A DNA stretch of 64,000 nucleotides from Caulobacterales bacterium (GTDB taxonomy: Bacteria; Pseudomonadota; Alphaproteobacteria; Caulobacterales; Caulobacteraceae): assembly GCA_019510435.1 (NCBI GenBank), contig JAEKKJ010000013.1, forward strand, positions 124,001 through 188,000, in the 5' to 3' direction. The position numbers and the translations under genes are program-made. Positions 43,073-51,298 of this stretch are shown piece after piece (position 1 is the stretch's first letter; each line of letters begins with the position of its first letter). Below the pieces are notes generated by a model. The model saw only the letters and a list, made by a program, of their open reading frames with translations, ran no database searches and was not told the DNA's origin.

Positions 43073-45886
43073 TCAGCCGCCCCCCGTCTCGGGCGAAGCA
43101 TCCTTCGCGGGCGAACCATCCTTGGGGGGCGAAGCGTCGGCCGGCGGCGGATCGAAGCGGACCTGGACCGCCATGTCGGGGGCGTCGCTGTCATCCTTGA
43201 TCGCCACGCTGGGCTGCTGGACCAGGCGCATGCGCAGCCGGGCCGCCTGGCGGGGCTCCAGCTGCAGGCGGTAGGTCCCGATCGGGACCGCGTCGAACAC
43301 CGCCGAGCCGTCGAACTCGGTCACCCCCTCCACCGGCGGCCCCGCCGCGGGGGCGAGCTGGAGCCGCACCGAGGCCAGGCCGACGCGCTGGCCATCGTCG
43401 CGCAGCAGCTCCACCTTGATCCGCACCCCTCCGGTCGGACGCAGGGGATAGTTCACCCGCGCCACGCTGCCCGGGCGCGGCTGCAGGTCCAGCCGCTGGG
43501 GCGGGGCGGAGACCGAGGAATTGGCCAGGCGCTCCAGGTTGACGTCCATGTGGGCGGTGGGCCCCGCCCCGAGACCGGTGATGAGGATGCGCCCGTCGGG
43601 GCCAGTCGCCGCGCCCCGCCGCGGGCCGCCGTCGAGGCCGACATTGGGCGCGGGCGCTTCGCCCGCCTGGCGGATCCCGTCGCCGTTCTGATCGATGAAG
43701 GCGTCGAACAGCACCGAGCCACCGGAGCCCGGCCCGGTGCGGGTCAGGTCGTAGCCGTCGCGCGCAGGGTCGTAGCCGAGGCCGAAGTTCCACTGGGCGG
43801 CCAGCCGCCAGTCATGGCCGACGTTGTTGTACTGGCCGGTCAGGGCCAGGTCGCCGTAGTGGGTGGCCAGGGTGGACGACATCAGCACGTTCCAGCCGCT
43901 GAACCGGTCCAGCGGCTGGCCCAGCCCGAACCGCAGCGACCAGGCGTCGCTCAGCCGATGGTCGACGGTGACGGTGAGGAACTTGGCCTTCACGTCCGGC
44001 TCCAGCTGGTAGTCCAGGGTGGAACGGATCTGCCAGCTGTAGCTGCGGTAGGTGGAGGCGGCGATGTAGCCGTTCAGGGTCTCCACCACCTTGGCGGGGC
44101 GGTAGACTTGGCGCTGGTATTCCCACCCGGCGGAGAACAGGATCGTCGAGAGGCTGGTGGAGCCGCGGGCGCCGATGGCCAGGTCGTGTGAGCCGCCGGC
44201 GTACTCGTTCTCGATGGCGCGGATCGAGACCGGGACGATCCGGCCGCGCAGGTTCAGGTTGGCGTCGGCGGTCAGCTCGGTGCGCCGCTGCATCGACAGG
44301 CGCGAGTTGAAGCCGAGGTTGTTCTCGTCGACGAAGCCGTCGCGGTACTCGGCGTGCCGCAGCACGGCCGACACGTCGCGGAACTGCCCGGCGAAGCCCA
44401 CCGTGGCGCCGGACCCGCCGTGGCTGTCCCAGGCGCCGTCCAGCTGAGTGGCGATCCCCATCAGCGAGGTCCGCGCGCCGGCCGTGTAGATCCCGGTATG
44501 GCCGCCGTTGGCGAGGGGGACGCGCGCCACCCCTGCGCTGACGCTGAGCAGGTTGGTGACCCCATAGTTCAAGGCGGCCACGGTGCGCAGGCCGGAGCTC
44601 GCGAACAGGCCCGGGTCGCCCAGGGCGACGCCGTCGAGGTTGCGCAGGCGGATCAGCGGCTGGTCCTGGTCGACGATCCCGAAGGCGAGCTGCGCCTCGC
44701 CCGGGCGCAGCAGCCCGGCGCCGACGTTGACGACATTGACCTCCTCGTTGCGCTCGCCGCGGGGGCCATAGGTGACCACGCGCAGGATGTTCACCCCCGG
44801 CGACAGCGGGATGGCCAGGAACTCGAACCGCCCGTTCACCGCCTGGTTGGTGCTGCCCTTGAGCACGTCGTTCACATAGAGCTCGACGTCGTAGCCCGGC
44901 GGCAGCTCGCCGCGCAGGTCGATGCGGTTGAAGACGTTGGTCTGCTCCAGCGGCGCGGTGGAGAAGGTCAGGCCCCGTCCGGCGACGCTGCGCGGACCCA
45001 TGGCCAGGGCGGGCGTGTAGACGTCGCCGGCGCTGATGTCGCGGACGTGCAGCGGGCCCAGCAGATTGCCCTCCAGCGAGCGGCGCTGCAGCAGGATGCG
45101 GGCGTTGGCCGGCCGGCCGACCTCGTCGGAGCCGAGGTAGCCCTGGACGTTGGTCCAGAGGAGATCCCCGGCCATGCGCACGTCGTAGCGGAAGTCGCGA
45201 TTGCGCCCGCCCGACTCCAGCCCGCCATCCAGCACCACGTCGAACCCCGGCGGCGAGACGAGGACGTAGGGCTGGGGAACCTTCAGGGTCTCCTGATCCG
45301 CGCCGACGCCGGGCCCACCGTCGGGGCGGCTGGCCTGGCGCTGCAGGCGGCCCTGGACCGGGAACTTCTCGCTGGCGCGCAGCCGCAGCACCAGCTCGTC
45401 CGACGCCACCTCGATCTTCACGGGCAGCAGCTTCTGGATCAGGGAGACGCGCAGGTAGATCTCGGTGGGCGTGACCACCGCATCCTGGGGCGAGAGCCGC
45501 ACCTCCTGGGCCGCCACCCGGGCGACGCCGGCCTTCAGATCGACCAGCAGCGAGCGCCGCGCGGGCCCCAGGCGGCCCACGATCCGCCGCTCGGCCGGGA
45601 AGACGTCGACGTCCGCCTCGAGCAGCCGCGTCAGCTCGCCGAACGGCACGAGGGGGTCGTCCGGCGCGCCGTAGGCGCCCAGGCCTTCGGAGAGGGTCAG
45701 GTCGTCGAGGGTGACCGAGAACAGCAGCAGGCCGGACGGGTCCAGGGCAGCGTCGGCGCTGGCCTCCGCGGCGGCCGAAACCCCGGGCGGCGCGGTGGGC
45801 TCAGCGGCGGCTGCACGCGCCGACGGCAGGAGCGCGAACGCCGCGGCGAACACCCATGTCCGCCATCTAGAAGGCGGCTTTCGCAA
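43073..45886 (-). CDS. Outer membrane usher-like protein of a pilus system
   Basis: This 937-residue secreted protein has a signal peptide at 1-27. An N-terminal region of about 170 residues (LFSVTLDDLTLSEGLGAYG, then RLLEADVDVFPAERRIVGRL) does not look like the FimD N-terminal domain. The middle is a predicted barrel with FNRIDLRGELPPGYDVELYV and GRFEFLAIPLSPGVNILRVV, resembling usher plug and barrel segments. The C-terminal part has carboxypeptidase-regulatory-like domains (VRLQLAPAAGPPVEGVTEFD) and a short D-A/G-S-P repeat tail. It overlaps the chaperone gene by 20 bases. I infer that it secretes and assembles the subunits encoded around it. Confidence 0.78.
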   Translation of the reverse strand: MRKPPSRWRTWVFAAAFALLPSARAAAAEPTAPPGVSAAAEASADAALDPSGLLLFSVTLDDLTLSEGLGAYGAPDDPLVPFGELTRLLEADVDVFPAERRIVGRLGPARRSLLVDLKAGVARVAAQEVRLSPQDAVVTPTEIYLRVSLIQKLLPVKIEVASDELVLRLRASEKFPVQGRLQRQASRPDGGPGVGADQETLKVPQPYVLVSPPGFDVVLDGGLESGGRNRDFRYDVRMAGDLLWTNVQGYLGSDEVGRPANARILLQRRSLEGNLLGPLHVRDISAGDVYTPALAMGPRSVAGRGLTFSTAPLEQTNVFNRIDLRGELPPGYDVELYVNDVLKGSTNQAVNGRFEFLAIPLSPGVNILRVVTYGPRGERNEEVNVVNVGAGLLRPGEAQLAFGIVDQDQPLIRLRNLDGVALGDPGLFASSGLRTVAALNYGVTNLLSVSAGVARVPLANGGHTGIYTAGARTSLMGIATQLDGAWDSHGGSGATVGFAGQFRDVSAVLRHAEYRDGFVDENNLGFNSRLSMQRRTELTADANLNLRGRIVPVSIRAIENEYAGGSHDLAIGARGSTSLSTILFSAGWEYQRQVYRPAKVVETLNGYIAASTYRSYSWQIRSTLDYQLEPDVKAKFLTVTVDHRLSDAWSLRFGLGQPLDRFSGWNVLMSSTLATHYGDLALTGQYNNVGHDWRLAAQWNFGLGYDPARDGYDLTRTGPGSGGSVLFDAFIDQNGDGIRQAGEAPAPNVGLDGGPRRGAATGPDGRILITGLGAGPTAHMDVNLERLANSSVSAPPQRLDLQPRPGSVARVNYPLRPTGGVRIKVELLRDDGQRVGLASVRLQLAPAAGPPVEGVTEFDGSAVFDAVPIGTYRLQLEPRQAARLRMRLVQQPSVAIKDDSDAPDMAVQVRFDPPPADASPPKDGSPAKDASPETGGG
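43091..43138 (-). repeat. 18 bp tandem repeat encoding the usher C-terminal tail
   Basis: Two and two-thirds copies of an 18-base unit beginning GGGCGAA (starts 43091, 43109, 43127) encode the repeated D-A/G-S-P-x-K tail of the usher-like protein. The repeat number could vary between strains. Confidence 0.65.
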
Positions 45887-46793
45887 GGACCTTCCCCGGT
45901 GACGTGTCGTCGTCCGTGAAGGTCACCTCCAGCTTCTCGCCGGCGGCGGGGGCCCGCGACAGCGGGATGCGCACCGCCCGGCGGGCGATCTCCGGATAGA
46001 CGCCGACGCCCCGGGCCGCGCCGAGCGGCTCGGCGCCCTTGCGCTCGCCCGCGACCCGGACCTCGAAGTTGCCGTAGACCGAGCTGGGGCCGCCGCGGAC
46101 GAGGTCGAAGGCCACCACCGGCGTGGGACGGGGGGGCGTGCGCCCATCGGCCGAGACCTGTGGGTATTCCACATGCGCGCCTTCGATCGTGGCGCGGACG
46201 TCCACATCGCCCGGCCGGACGATCACGGGGATCGAGAGGCCATAGACCGCAGTGATCTGGAAGCTCAGCTGGTTGCCGGCGGGATTGGCGGCGGCGGCCT
46301 CGGCCGTGGCGCCGGCTTCGCGCGGGGGCAGGGTGGTGACCGTCAAGTGGCTGCGATGCTCGCCGTCGGCGCCCTCCGGCAGGGAGGCCAGGCGCACGCG
46401 CACCGTCTGCGGGCGGCCCGGTTGCAGCACCACCCGGCGCGGCGAGACCTGCACCAGGTCCTTGGCCGATTTCAGCTGGGCCGAGGGGCCCTGGCCGTCG
46501 GGGCGCTTGGCCGCGTCCTCGACGGCGAAGATCTGGCCGTCCGGCAGCATCACGCGGTCGACCAGGGTGATGTCCACCGTGACCGGATCGGCGCCCTGGT
46601 TGAGCAGGAAGACGGTCCCGTTCCGGCGCTGGCGATCGAAGGTCAGGCGCTTGGGCGTGATGTTGAGGAAGGCGTTGACGGTGGTGGGCGCGGCGGCGGG
46701 CGCCGGCGGCGCTACGCCCTGGGCGGCCGCCTGTGCGGCGGGCAGCACGCCGGCGGCCGCCAGCGCGACGATGGAAAGCCAGGCCTGGCGCAT
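45867..46793 (-). CDS. PapD-like periplasmic pilus chaperone
   Basis: This 308-residue protein has a signal peptide ending near AAAQG and two Ig-like domains. Domain 1 has NITPKRLTFDRQRRNGTVFL, then VSPRRVVLQPGRPQTVRVRL and HLTVTTLPP, the pattern of fimbrial chaperones (conserved basic residue for subunit C-termini and the G1 strand). Domain 2 spans about 205-300. It is longer than FimC (about 205 mature residues), with an Ala-rich insert near 170. It overlaps the subunit gene upstream by one base and the usher downstream by 20. Confidence 0.85.
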   Translation of the reverse strand: MRQAWLSIVALAAAGVLPAAQAAAQGVAPPAPAAAPTTVNAFLNITPKRLTFDRQRRNGTVFLLNQGADPVTVDITLVDRVMLPDGQIFAVEDAAKRPDGQGPSAQLKSAKDLVQVSPRRVVLQPGRPQTVRVRLASLPEGADGEHRSHLTVTTLPPREAGATAEAAAANPAGNQLSFQITAVYGLSIPVIVRPGDVDVRATIEGAHVEYPQVSADGRTPPRPTPVVAFDLVRGGPSSVYGNFEVRVAGERKGAEPLGAARGVGVYPEIARRAVRIPLSRAPAAGEKLEVTFTDDDTSPGKVLAKAAF

Positions 46794-47329
46794 CAGTTGT
46801 ACTGAACCACGATCACCAGGGTGTCGGTGGACACCGGCCCCGTGCCGCGGTCGCCGACCCGCATGGCCACGCCGCGCGCCACGGCGATGCTGGCCGCAGA
46901 GCCGCCCACGAGCGCCCCGCCCGCGATGGCGCCGTCCTGGCCGATGCGGATCTCCGCATTGGCTCCGGTCTTCACGATCAAGGCTCCGTCCCCCTGGTTG
47001 CCCACGACCTGGAAGCTGTTCGGCGCGGTGACCGGCGCCCCCGTCGCATCCTCGCGGCGAACCATTAAGCCTGAATTGCGCGGCATCAGCATCATGGCCA
47101 TGCCCATGGACGGCATGTTGCCCACGAAGCTGGCCCCGGAAGCGCCGCCCTGGACGGTGGGCATGGCCATGGGCCAGTTCACGCGCACGCCGGTCGCCTC
47201 CACGACATTGGCCTGTGCGGCGGCCCGCGCCACGGCCGCTACGGCCGGCAGCGCCAGGGCCAGCCCCAAGGCCAGCGCCAAGGTCGGCGCGACGATGGCG
47301 GTTCCGACGATGCGCGCGGCTCGGGTCAT
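46793..47329 (-). CDS. Secreted pilus subunit, methionine-rich
   Basis: This 178-residue protein has a signal peptide ([20 protein letters not shown], cleavage near AAAQA). The mature part has a methionine-rich stretch (WPMAMPTVQGG, then MPSMGMAMMLMPRNSGLM) followed by beta-rich sequence, and it ends VIVVQYN. The closing pattern matches the other two subunits, and its stop touches the chaperone start. I do not recognise the domain with certainty. A minor or adaptor subunit is my inference. Confidence 0.68.
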   Translation of the reverse strand: MTRAARIVGTAIVAPTLALALGLALALPAVAAVARAAAQANVVEATGVRVNWPMAMPTVQGGASGASFVGNMPSMGMAMMLMPRNSGLMVRREDATGAPVTAPNSFQVVGNQGDGALIVKTGANAEIRIGQDGAIAGGALVGGSAASIAVARGVAMRVGDRGTGPVSTDTLVIVVQYN

Positions 47330-47387
47330 GCGGCGAACCTTGCCCCGCCGGCGACGCGCGCGATAGGCCGCTCGCCGCCGGGCAGGA

Positions 47388-47912
47388 TCAGTTGAAGTTG
47401 ACCGTCAGGCTCAGCGTGCCGGCATAGCTTTGCACGGTCGTCGTCGGGGTGATGTCGAAATGGCCGCCGATGTAGAGGTCGTCCGTGCCCGAGGCCGGCA
47501 GGGTGTTCAGCGTGCCGCTGGCCGCCACCGGGCTTTCGGAGCCGACGGACCCCAGGTTGCCGGCCGCGCCGGTGAAGCTGAGGCTGTTGGCCGAGACGGT
47601 GTAGGTCTGGGCGTTGGCGCCCACCAGGTGGAACACCGCCGCGTGGGCCAGGCCCGAGGTCGGCACGAAGGCGTTCCCGCCGCTGACCTGCGGCGTGGCC
47701 GTCGCGGTCGCGGCCGAGGCCACGGTGACGGTCGTCGTCCCTGTCGTGGGCTTGGCGATCGTGCCGAACTCCAGGTCGCGGGTGGCGCTGAGCTGACCCG
47801 GCGCGACGATATTGGCCTGGGCCGTGGTGTTGGCGCTGGCCGGCGCGGCGGTGGCGCCCGAGGCCATGGCCATGCCCGCGGCGGCCGCGGCGAGTGCGAT
47901 GCGAAGCTTCAT
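47388..47912 (-). CDS. DUF4402 protein, probable major pilus subunit
   Basis: This 174-residue secreted protein has a signal peptide ending ATAAPAS and a DUF4402 domain: ATRDLEFGTIAKPTTGTTTV at the start, DDLYIGGHFDI and SYAGTLSLTVNFN at the end. It is small, Thr/Ala-rich, lacks Cys, and is first in the operon, as expected of a major pilin. The AGGGGG site precedes ATG 47912. A 58-base gap separates it from the next subunit. Confidence 0.8.
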   Translation of the reverse strand: MKLRIALAAAAAGMAMASGATAAPASANTTAQANIVAPGQLSATRDLEFGTIAKPTTGTTTVTVASAATATATPQVSGGNAFVPTSGLAHAAVFHLVGANAQTYTVSANSLSFTGAAGNLGSVGSESPVAASGTLNTLPASGTDDLYIGGHFDITPTTTVQSYAGTLSLTVNFN

Positions 47913-48491
47913 ATGGAGCGCCCCCTAGTCACGTTTCATTGACGCTAAATGCTTTGTTACGGCCCGCATGCCCTTGCGCTTGCTCAATATTCCCGTCGCA
48001 GGGGAATTCTCGAAATCAATGACGCCTTGGGTTGCAGGACTCGCATTTACGTCTTGTTAGCCATCCAAGGCTGTAGAACCGCGTTCTCCAACTGTCAAGT
48101 TGGGGTGACTTCGCAATGAACATTCACAACTTCAGATATTGGCGACTCAACTTGCTCAAATACTTTGTCGCGGGTCGCTGGTTGAACGGGAGCTCCATCG
48201 CAGAGCTGGCCGGTCGCCATCAGGAGTCCTGGCGCAGGCCGCGGCGGCGAATGCCTGCGAAATCTTGAGCCGGCGCGTCGGTGCGGCTTGGCTGTTGAGC
48301 GGACTTCAGGTTGTGCTGACGCCGGGCGCGGCCACAGTTCAGCGGACCTGGGCGGCGGCCGATAGCGGCGGTGGCCCTGGCGTCAGTCCGCCGCGGTCTG
48401 CGACGATCCGTCCGCGGCCGCCGTGGTTTTCGCCCGACTCCGGCGATGGTGTAGGCTGGCGGCGCGGCCTTGCAGGGCGGCGGGGGGAAGC
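47913..48491. other. Intergenic region upstream of the pilus operon
   Basis: This stretch of 579 bases is AT-richer than the window up to about 48160. It holds two short inverted repeats: ATTCCC/GGGAAT (47989-48007) and CCAACT/AGTTGG (about 48088-48103). It should contain the divergent promoters for the pilus operon and the Sel1 gene. The only gene candidate is the small frame at 48116-48268; the rest shows nothing further. Confidence 0.5.
48116..48268 (+). CDS. Possible small protein of 50 residues
   Basis: An open frame from ATG 48116 encodes a basic protein (MNIHNFRYWRLNLLKYFVAG, later RRPRRRMPAKS). Its first half uses less GC-rich codons than the window. The ribosome binding site is weak (GGGGTG about 10 bases upstream). 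There is no family resemblance. It could equally be chance or a decayed gene end. Confidence 0.25.
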   Translation: MNIHNFRYWRLNLLKYFVAGRWLNGSSIAELAGRHQESWRRPRRRMPAKS

Positions 48492-49784
48492 ATGGCGGCG
48501 GACGGGGCCGGGCCGACGGATCCGGGTGCAGTGGGCGACGCGCGGGCGCACCGCGCGGTCGACCAGCTGCGCGCCACGGTGGCCGACCTCGAGGCGCGTC
48601 TCGGCGCGCCGGCGTCCGCGGCGCTGCAACCGCAGTCCGCCGAAGCCCTCGCACGGGCAGTCGAGGCGCTCGGCCGGCAACTGTCACGCCTGGAGGAGAC
48701 CAGCGCCGCGCGCTACGGCCGCGTGTCGGGCGCGCTCAAGAGCCTTGCGGCGCGGTTGGACGCCGAGGCGGACGCGCGGGCCGGGCTCGAGGCGCAGATG
48801 GGCGCGCAGCTGGAGGCGGCCCTGGCCACGCTGGCGGCCGCGGCGCCGCGGCGACATCCCGCGCCGATCCGGCTGATCCTGTCGCTCGCTAATGGCGCGG
48901 CTGCGGTGGCGGTCATGGGCGCCGTGGCCACGCTCCTGGCGAATCCGCCGGCGCCGCGGCGCCTGGCGCTCATCGAGGCTCCCGCGGCTCTGGCCCTCCG
49001 TCCGGGCCTCGCGGAGGCCGGGCGGGCCGAGGTCGCCAGCCCTCGGCAGCCCGTCCCGCCGCCGCCGACGCGCACTGCGGCAACGGAGCACCCGCAGGGC
49101 ACCTACGCCGAGGCCGTGGCGGCCCTGGACCGCGGCGAAGCGACGGCGCTGGCGCGGCTTACCGGCCTTGCGACGGCCGGGGACACCGCAGCGGAGCGCT
49201 ATCTGGCGGGTCTCTATGAGGCGGGCGCCTCCGGGGTGGCGCGAGACCCCGCCGCCGCCCGCGCCTGGACCGAGCGGGCCGCGCGGGGCGGCGACCGCTT
49301 GGCCATGCACAACCTGGCGCTCTTCCTGGCGCAGGGCGAGGGCGGTCCGGCCGACGTGGCCCAGGCCGCGAACTGGTTCCACCGCGCGGCGGATCGGGGC
49401 GTGGTGGATTCGCAGTTCAACCTGGGCCTGATGTACGAGGCCGGCCGCGGCGTGGAGCGGAACCTGGGCGAGGCCTACCGCTGGTTCGCCATCGCCGCCA
49501 ACGCCGGGGACCTGGCGGCTCGCGAGAAACAGGTGGACCTGCAGGCCAGGCTGGCGGCGGCAGAGCGCGCCGGCCTGGACCACGAGGCCGCGGCCTTCCA
49601 GCCGGGCTCCCCGACGCCGACCCTGGCCGTGGTGATCCCGCCGGCGACCACGGTGGCGGAGACCCAGGCGCTACTGGCGCGGCAGGGCTATTTTGTCGGC
49701 CCAGTGGACGGGCGGACCTCGCCCGCGCTGCGGGCCGCCACCGCCGCTTACCTGCGCGAGCACCCAGCGGCGCCCACGCACTAG
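48492..49784 (+). CDS. Sel1-repeat membrane protein with peptidoglycan-binding-like C-terminus
   Basis: This is a 430-residue protein. Residues 1-125 are a cytoplasmic coiled coil (AVDQLRATVADLEARL), followed by a membrane helix at about 135-158, a Pro-rich linker, and Sel1 repeats at about 215-350 (DPAAARAWTERAARGGDRLA, FNLGLMYEAGRGVERNLGEA). The last 60 residues (TQALLARQGYFVGPVDGRT) resemble a PG_binding_1 domain. The layout is like the polar organiser PodJ and other Caulobacterales Sel1 proteins, with the Sel1 part in the periplasm. ATG 48492 follows GGGGGGAAGC. Confidence 0.82.
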   Translation: MAADGAGPTDPGAVGDARAHRAVDQLRATVADLEARLGAPASAALQPQSAEALARAVEALGRQLSRLEETSAARYGRVSGALKSLAARLDAEADARAGLEAQMGAQLEAALATLAAAAPRRHPAPIRLILSLANGAAAVAVMGAVATLLANPPAPRRLALIEAPAALALRPGLAEAGRAEVASPRQPVPPPPTRTAATEHPQGTYAEAVAALDRGEATALARLTGLATAGDTAAERYLAGLYEAGASGVARDPAAARAWTERAARGGDRLAMHNLALFLAQGEGGPADVAQAANWFHRAADRGVVDSQFNLGLMYEAGRGVERNLGEAYRWFAIAANAGDLAAREKQVDLQARLAAAERAGLDHEAAAFQPGSPTPTLAVVIPPATTVAETQALLARQGYFVGPVDGRTSPALRAATAAYLREHPAAPTH

Positions 49785-49862
49785 GGTGAGGCGCTTGCCG
49801 CCCGGCGGAGGCTTCGGCCAAGCTGGCGCCGACTGACGCAGAAGGCAGGACGGGAGAGGGAC

Positions 49863-50105
49863 ATGAGCGACCCCGAGGCGGGCCTCTCGGCGCAGGACCA
49901 GCAAGCGCGGCGACTCGACCAGATTGCGCAGGAGGCCGAACTCATGGCGGAGCACGCGCGGATCGCGGCCCTGCACTTCCGCAATCGGGAGATCCCGCGG
50001 GGCGCCGCCCACACGCTCGCGCTCACAGGACACAGCGCCAAGGTGCGGTCGCTGCTCGACGAAATCGCCATCGCCCACGCGGAGCGGGCGCAGACGACCG
50101 TATGA
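49863..50105 (+). CDS. Small helical hypothetical protein
   Basis: This 80-residue protein has GGGAGAGGG before ATG 49863. It is largely helical (QQARRLDQIAQEAELMAEHA) with no membrane span. I do not recognise it. It lies 78 bases after the Sel1 gene and converges with the dehydrogenase gene. Confidence 0.6.
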   Translation: MSDPEAGLSAQDQQARRLDQIAQEAELMAEHARIAALHFRNREIPRGAAHTLALTGHSAKVRSLLDEIAIAHAERAQTTV

Positions 50106-50121
50106 GTCGAAGGCGGGCCAC

Positions 50122-51201
50122 CTAGTCGTTCGGGCGCACCAGCACCTTCACGTGGGCCTCCGGGTCGCCCAGGGCGGTGAAGGCGCCCGCGACGCCCTCC
50201 AGGCCGACCTTGCCGGTGACCAGGTGCGAGACGTCGATGACGCCCTCGGCGATCTGGCCCAGGGTCGCGGCGAACTCCTCCGGCGTGTAGCCGAACACGA
50301 AGGTGAGCTCGATCTCCTTGGTGATGGCGATGGAGGGCTCGATGCGGTCGGTCTCCATGCAGACCCCCGCCACCACGATCTGGGCGCCCGCCGGCGCGGC
50401 CTCGATCAGCGCTTCCAGCACCCCGGGCGAGCCGACGCATTCGAACACCACTGGCTGGGCGATGGGATTGCCCATCATCCGCATCATGCCCTGGGCGGCG
50501 CGAGTCTTCGGCACGCCCAGCCCCTCCCAGCGCTCGTGCGGGCTCTCCACGGCGGGGTCGATGACGATGTCGGCGCCCAGCCGCTCGGCCGCCGCTCGCC
50601 GCCGCGGGGAGAAATCGGCGGCGATGACGGGGCCGTGGCCCTTGGCCTTGAGCGCGGCGATGACCGCCAGGCCGACGGGCCCGCAGCCCACCACCAGCGA
50701 CACCGATTTCGGCTCCAGCCGCGCCTTGGCCACCGCGTGGGCGCCCACCGCGAAGGGCTCGGTCAGGGCGGCGTGGTCCGTCTCCAGGCCATTGGGCACC
50801 GGCAGGATCAGCTGTTCGGACAGGATCATCCGCTCGGCAAAGCCGCCGGGCAGGCGGTTGGAGAACCCCAGGGCCTCCATCGACAGGCCGTCCAGGGTGA
50901 TCGGCATGCTGACCACCCGGGTCCCCGGCTTCAGCGCCCTGGTCGACCCGGGGCCATGGTCCAGGATCTCGGCGCAGAACTCGTGGCCGAACACGGTGTC
51001 GGCGGTGGGATCGAAGCCGTTGTCCGGCGCGCCGGCTCGGCGCGACAGGTCGATCATGTGCTCCATGTGGTGGAGGGCATGCAGGTCCGAACCGCAGATC
51101 CCGCAGGCCAGGGTCTTGACCAGAACCTGCCCCGCCGCCGGCTCCAACTCGGCGATCTCGTCGCAGACCAGCTGCTTGTTGCGGCGAACCACGGCCCTCA
51201 T
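50122..51201 (-). CDS. Zinc-type alcohol dehydrogenase family protein (MDR)
   Basis: This 359-residue medium-chain dehydrogenase has the catalytic zinc ligands Cys36 (CGICGSD) and the GHE motif (TVFGHEF), and the NAD(P) fold VVGCGPVGLAVIAALKAKG. The four-cysteine structural zinc loop of classical ADH is absent; a His/Met-rich loop (HHMEHM) follows the first ligand instead. I chose ATG 51201 with GGGAG seven bases upstream over ATG 51237. It diverges from fabD. The substrate is unknown. Confidence 0.9.
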   Translation of the reverse strand: MRAVVRRNKQLVCDEIAELEPAAGQVLVKTLACGICGSDLHALHHMEHMIDLSRRAGAPDNGFDPTADTVFGHEFCAEILDHGPGSTRALKPGTRVVSMPITLDGLSMEALGFSNRLPGGFAERMILSEQLILPVPNGLETDHAALTEPFAVGAHAVAKARLEPKSVSLVVGCGPVGLAVIAALKAKGHGPVIAADFSPRRRAAAERLGADIVIDPAVESPHERWEGLGVPKTRAAQGMMRMMGNPIAQPVVFECVGSPGVLEALIEAAPAGAQIVVAGVCMETDRIEPSIAITKEIELTFVFGYTPEEFAATLGQIAEGVIDVSHLVTGKVGLEGVAGAFTALGDPEAHVKVLVRPND

Positions 51202-51298
51202 GCGTTCACTCCCGATCGTGGCGTACTGCGACGCCATTCTTGTCCCAACGGTTTCTATCCCCTAACCCTCGCGCCTCGGAATCAACAGGGAGCGCTTC

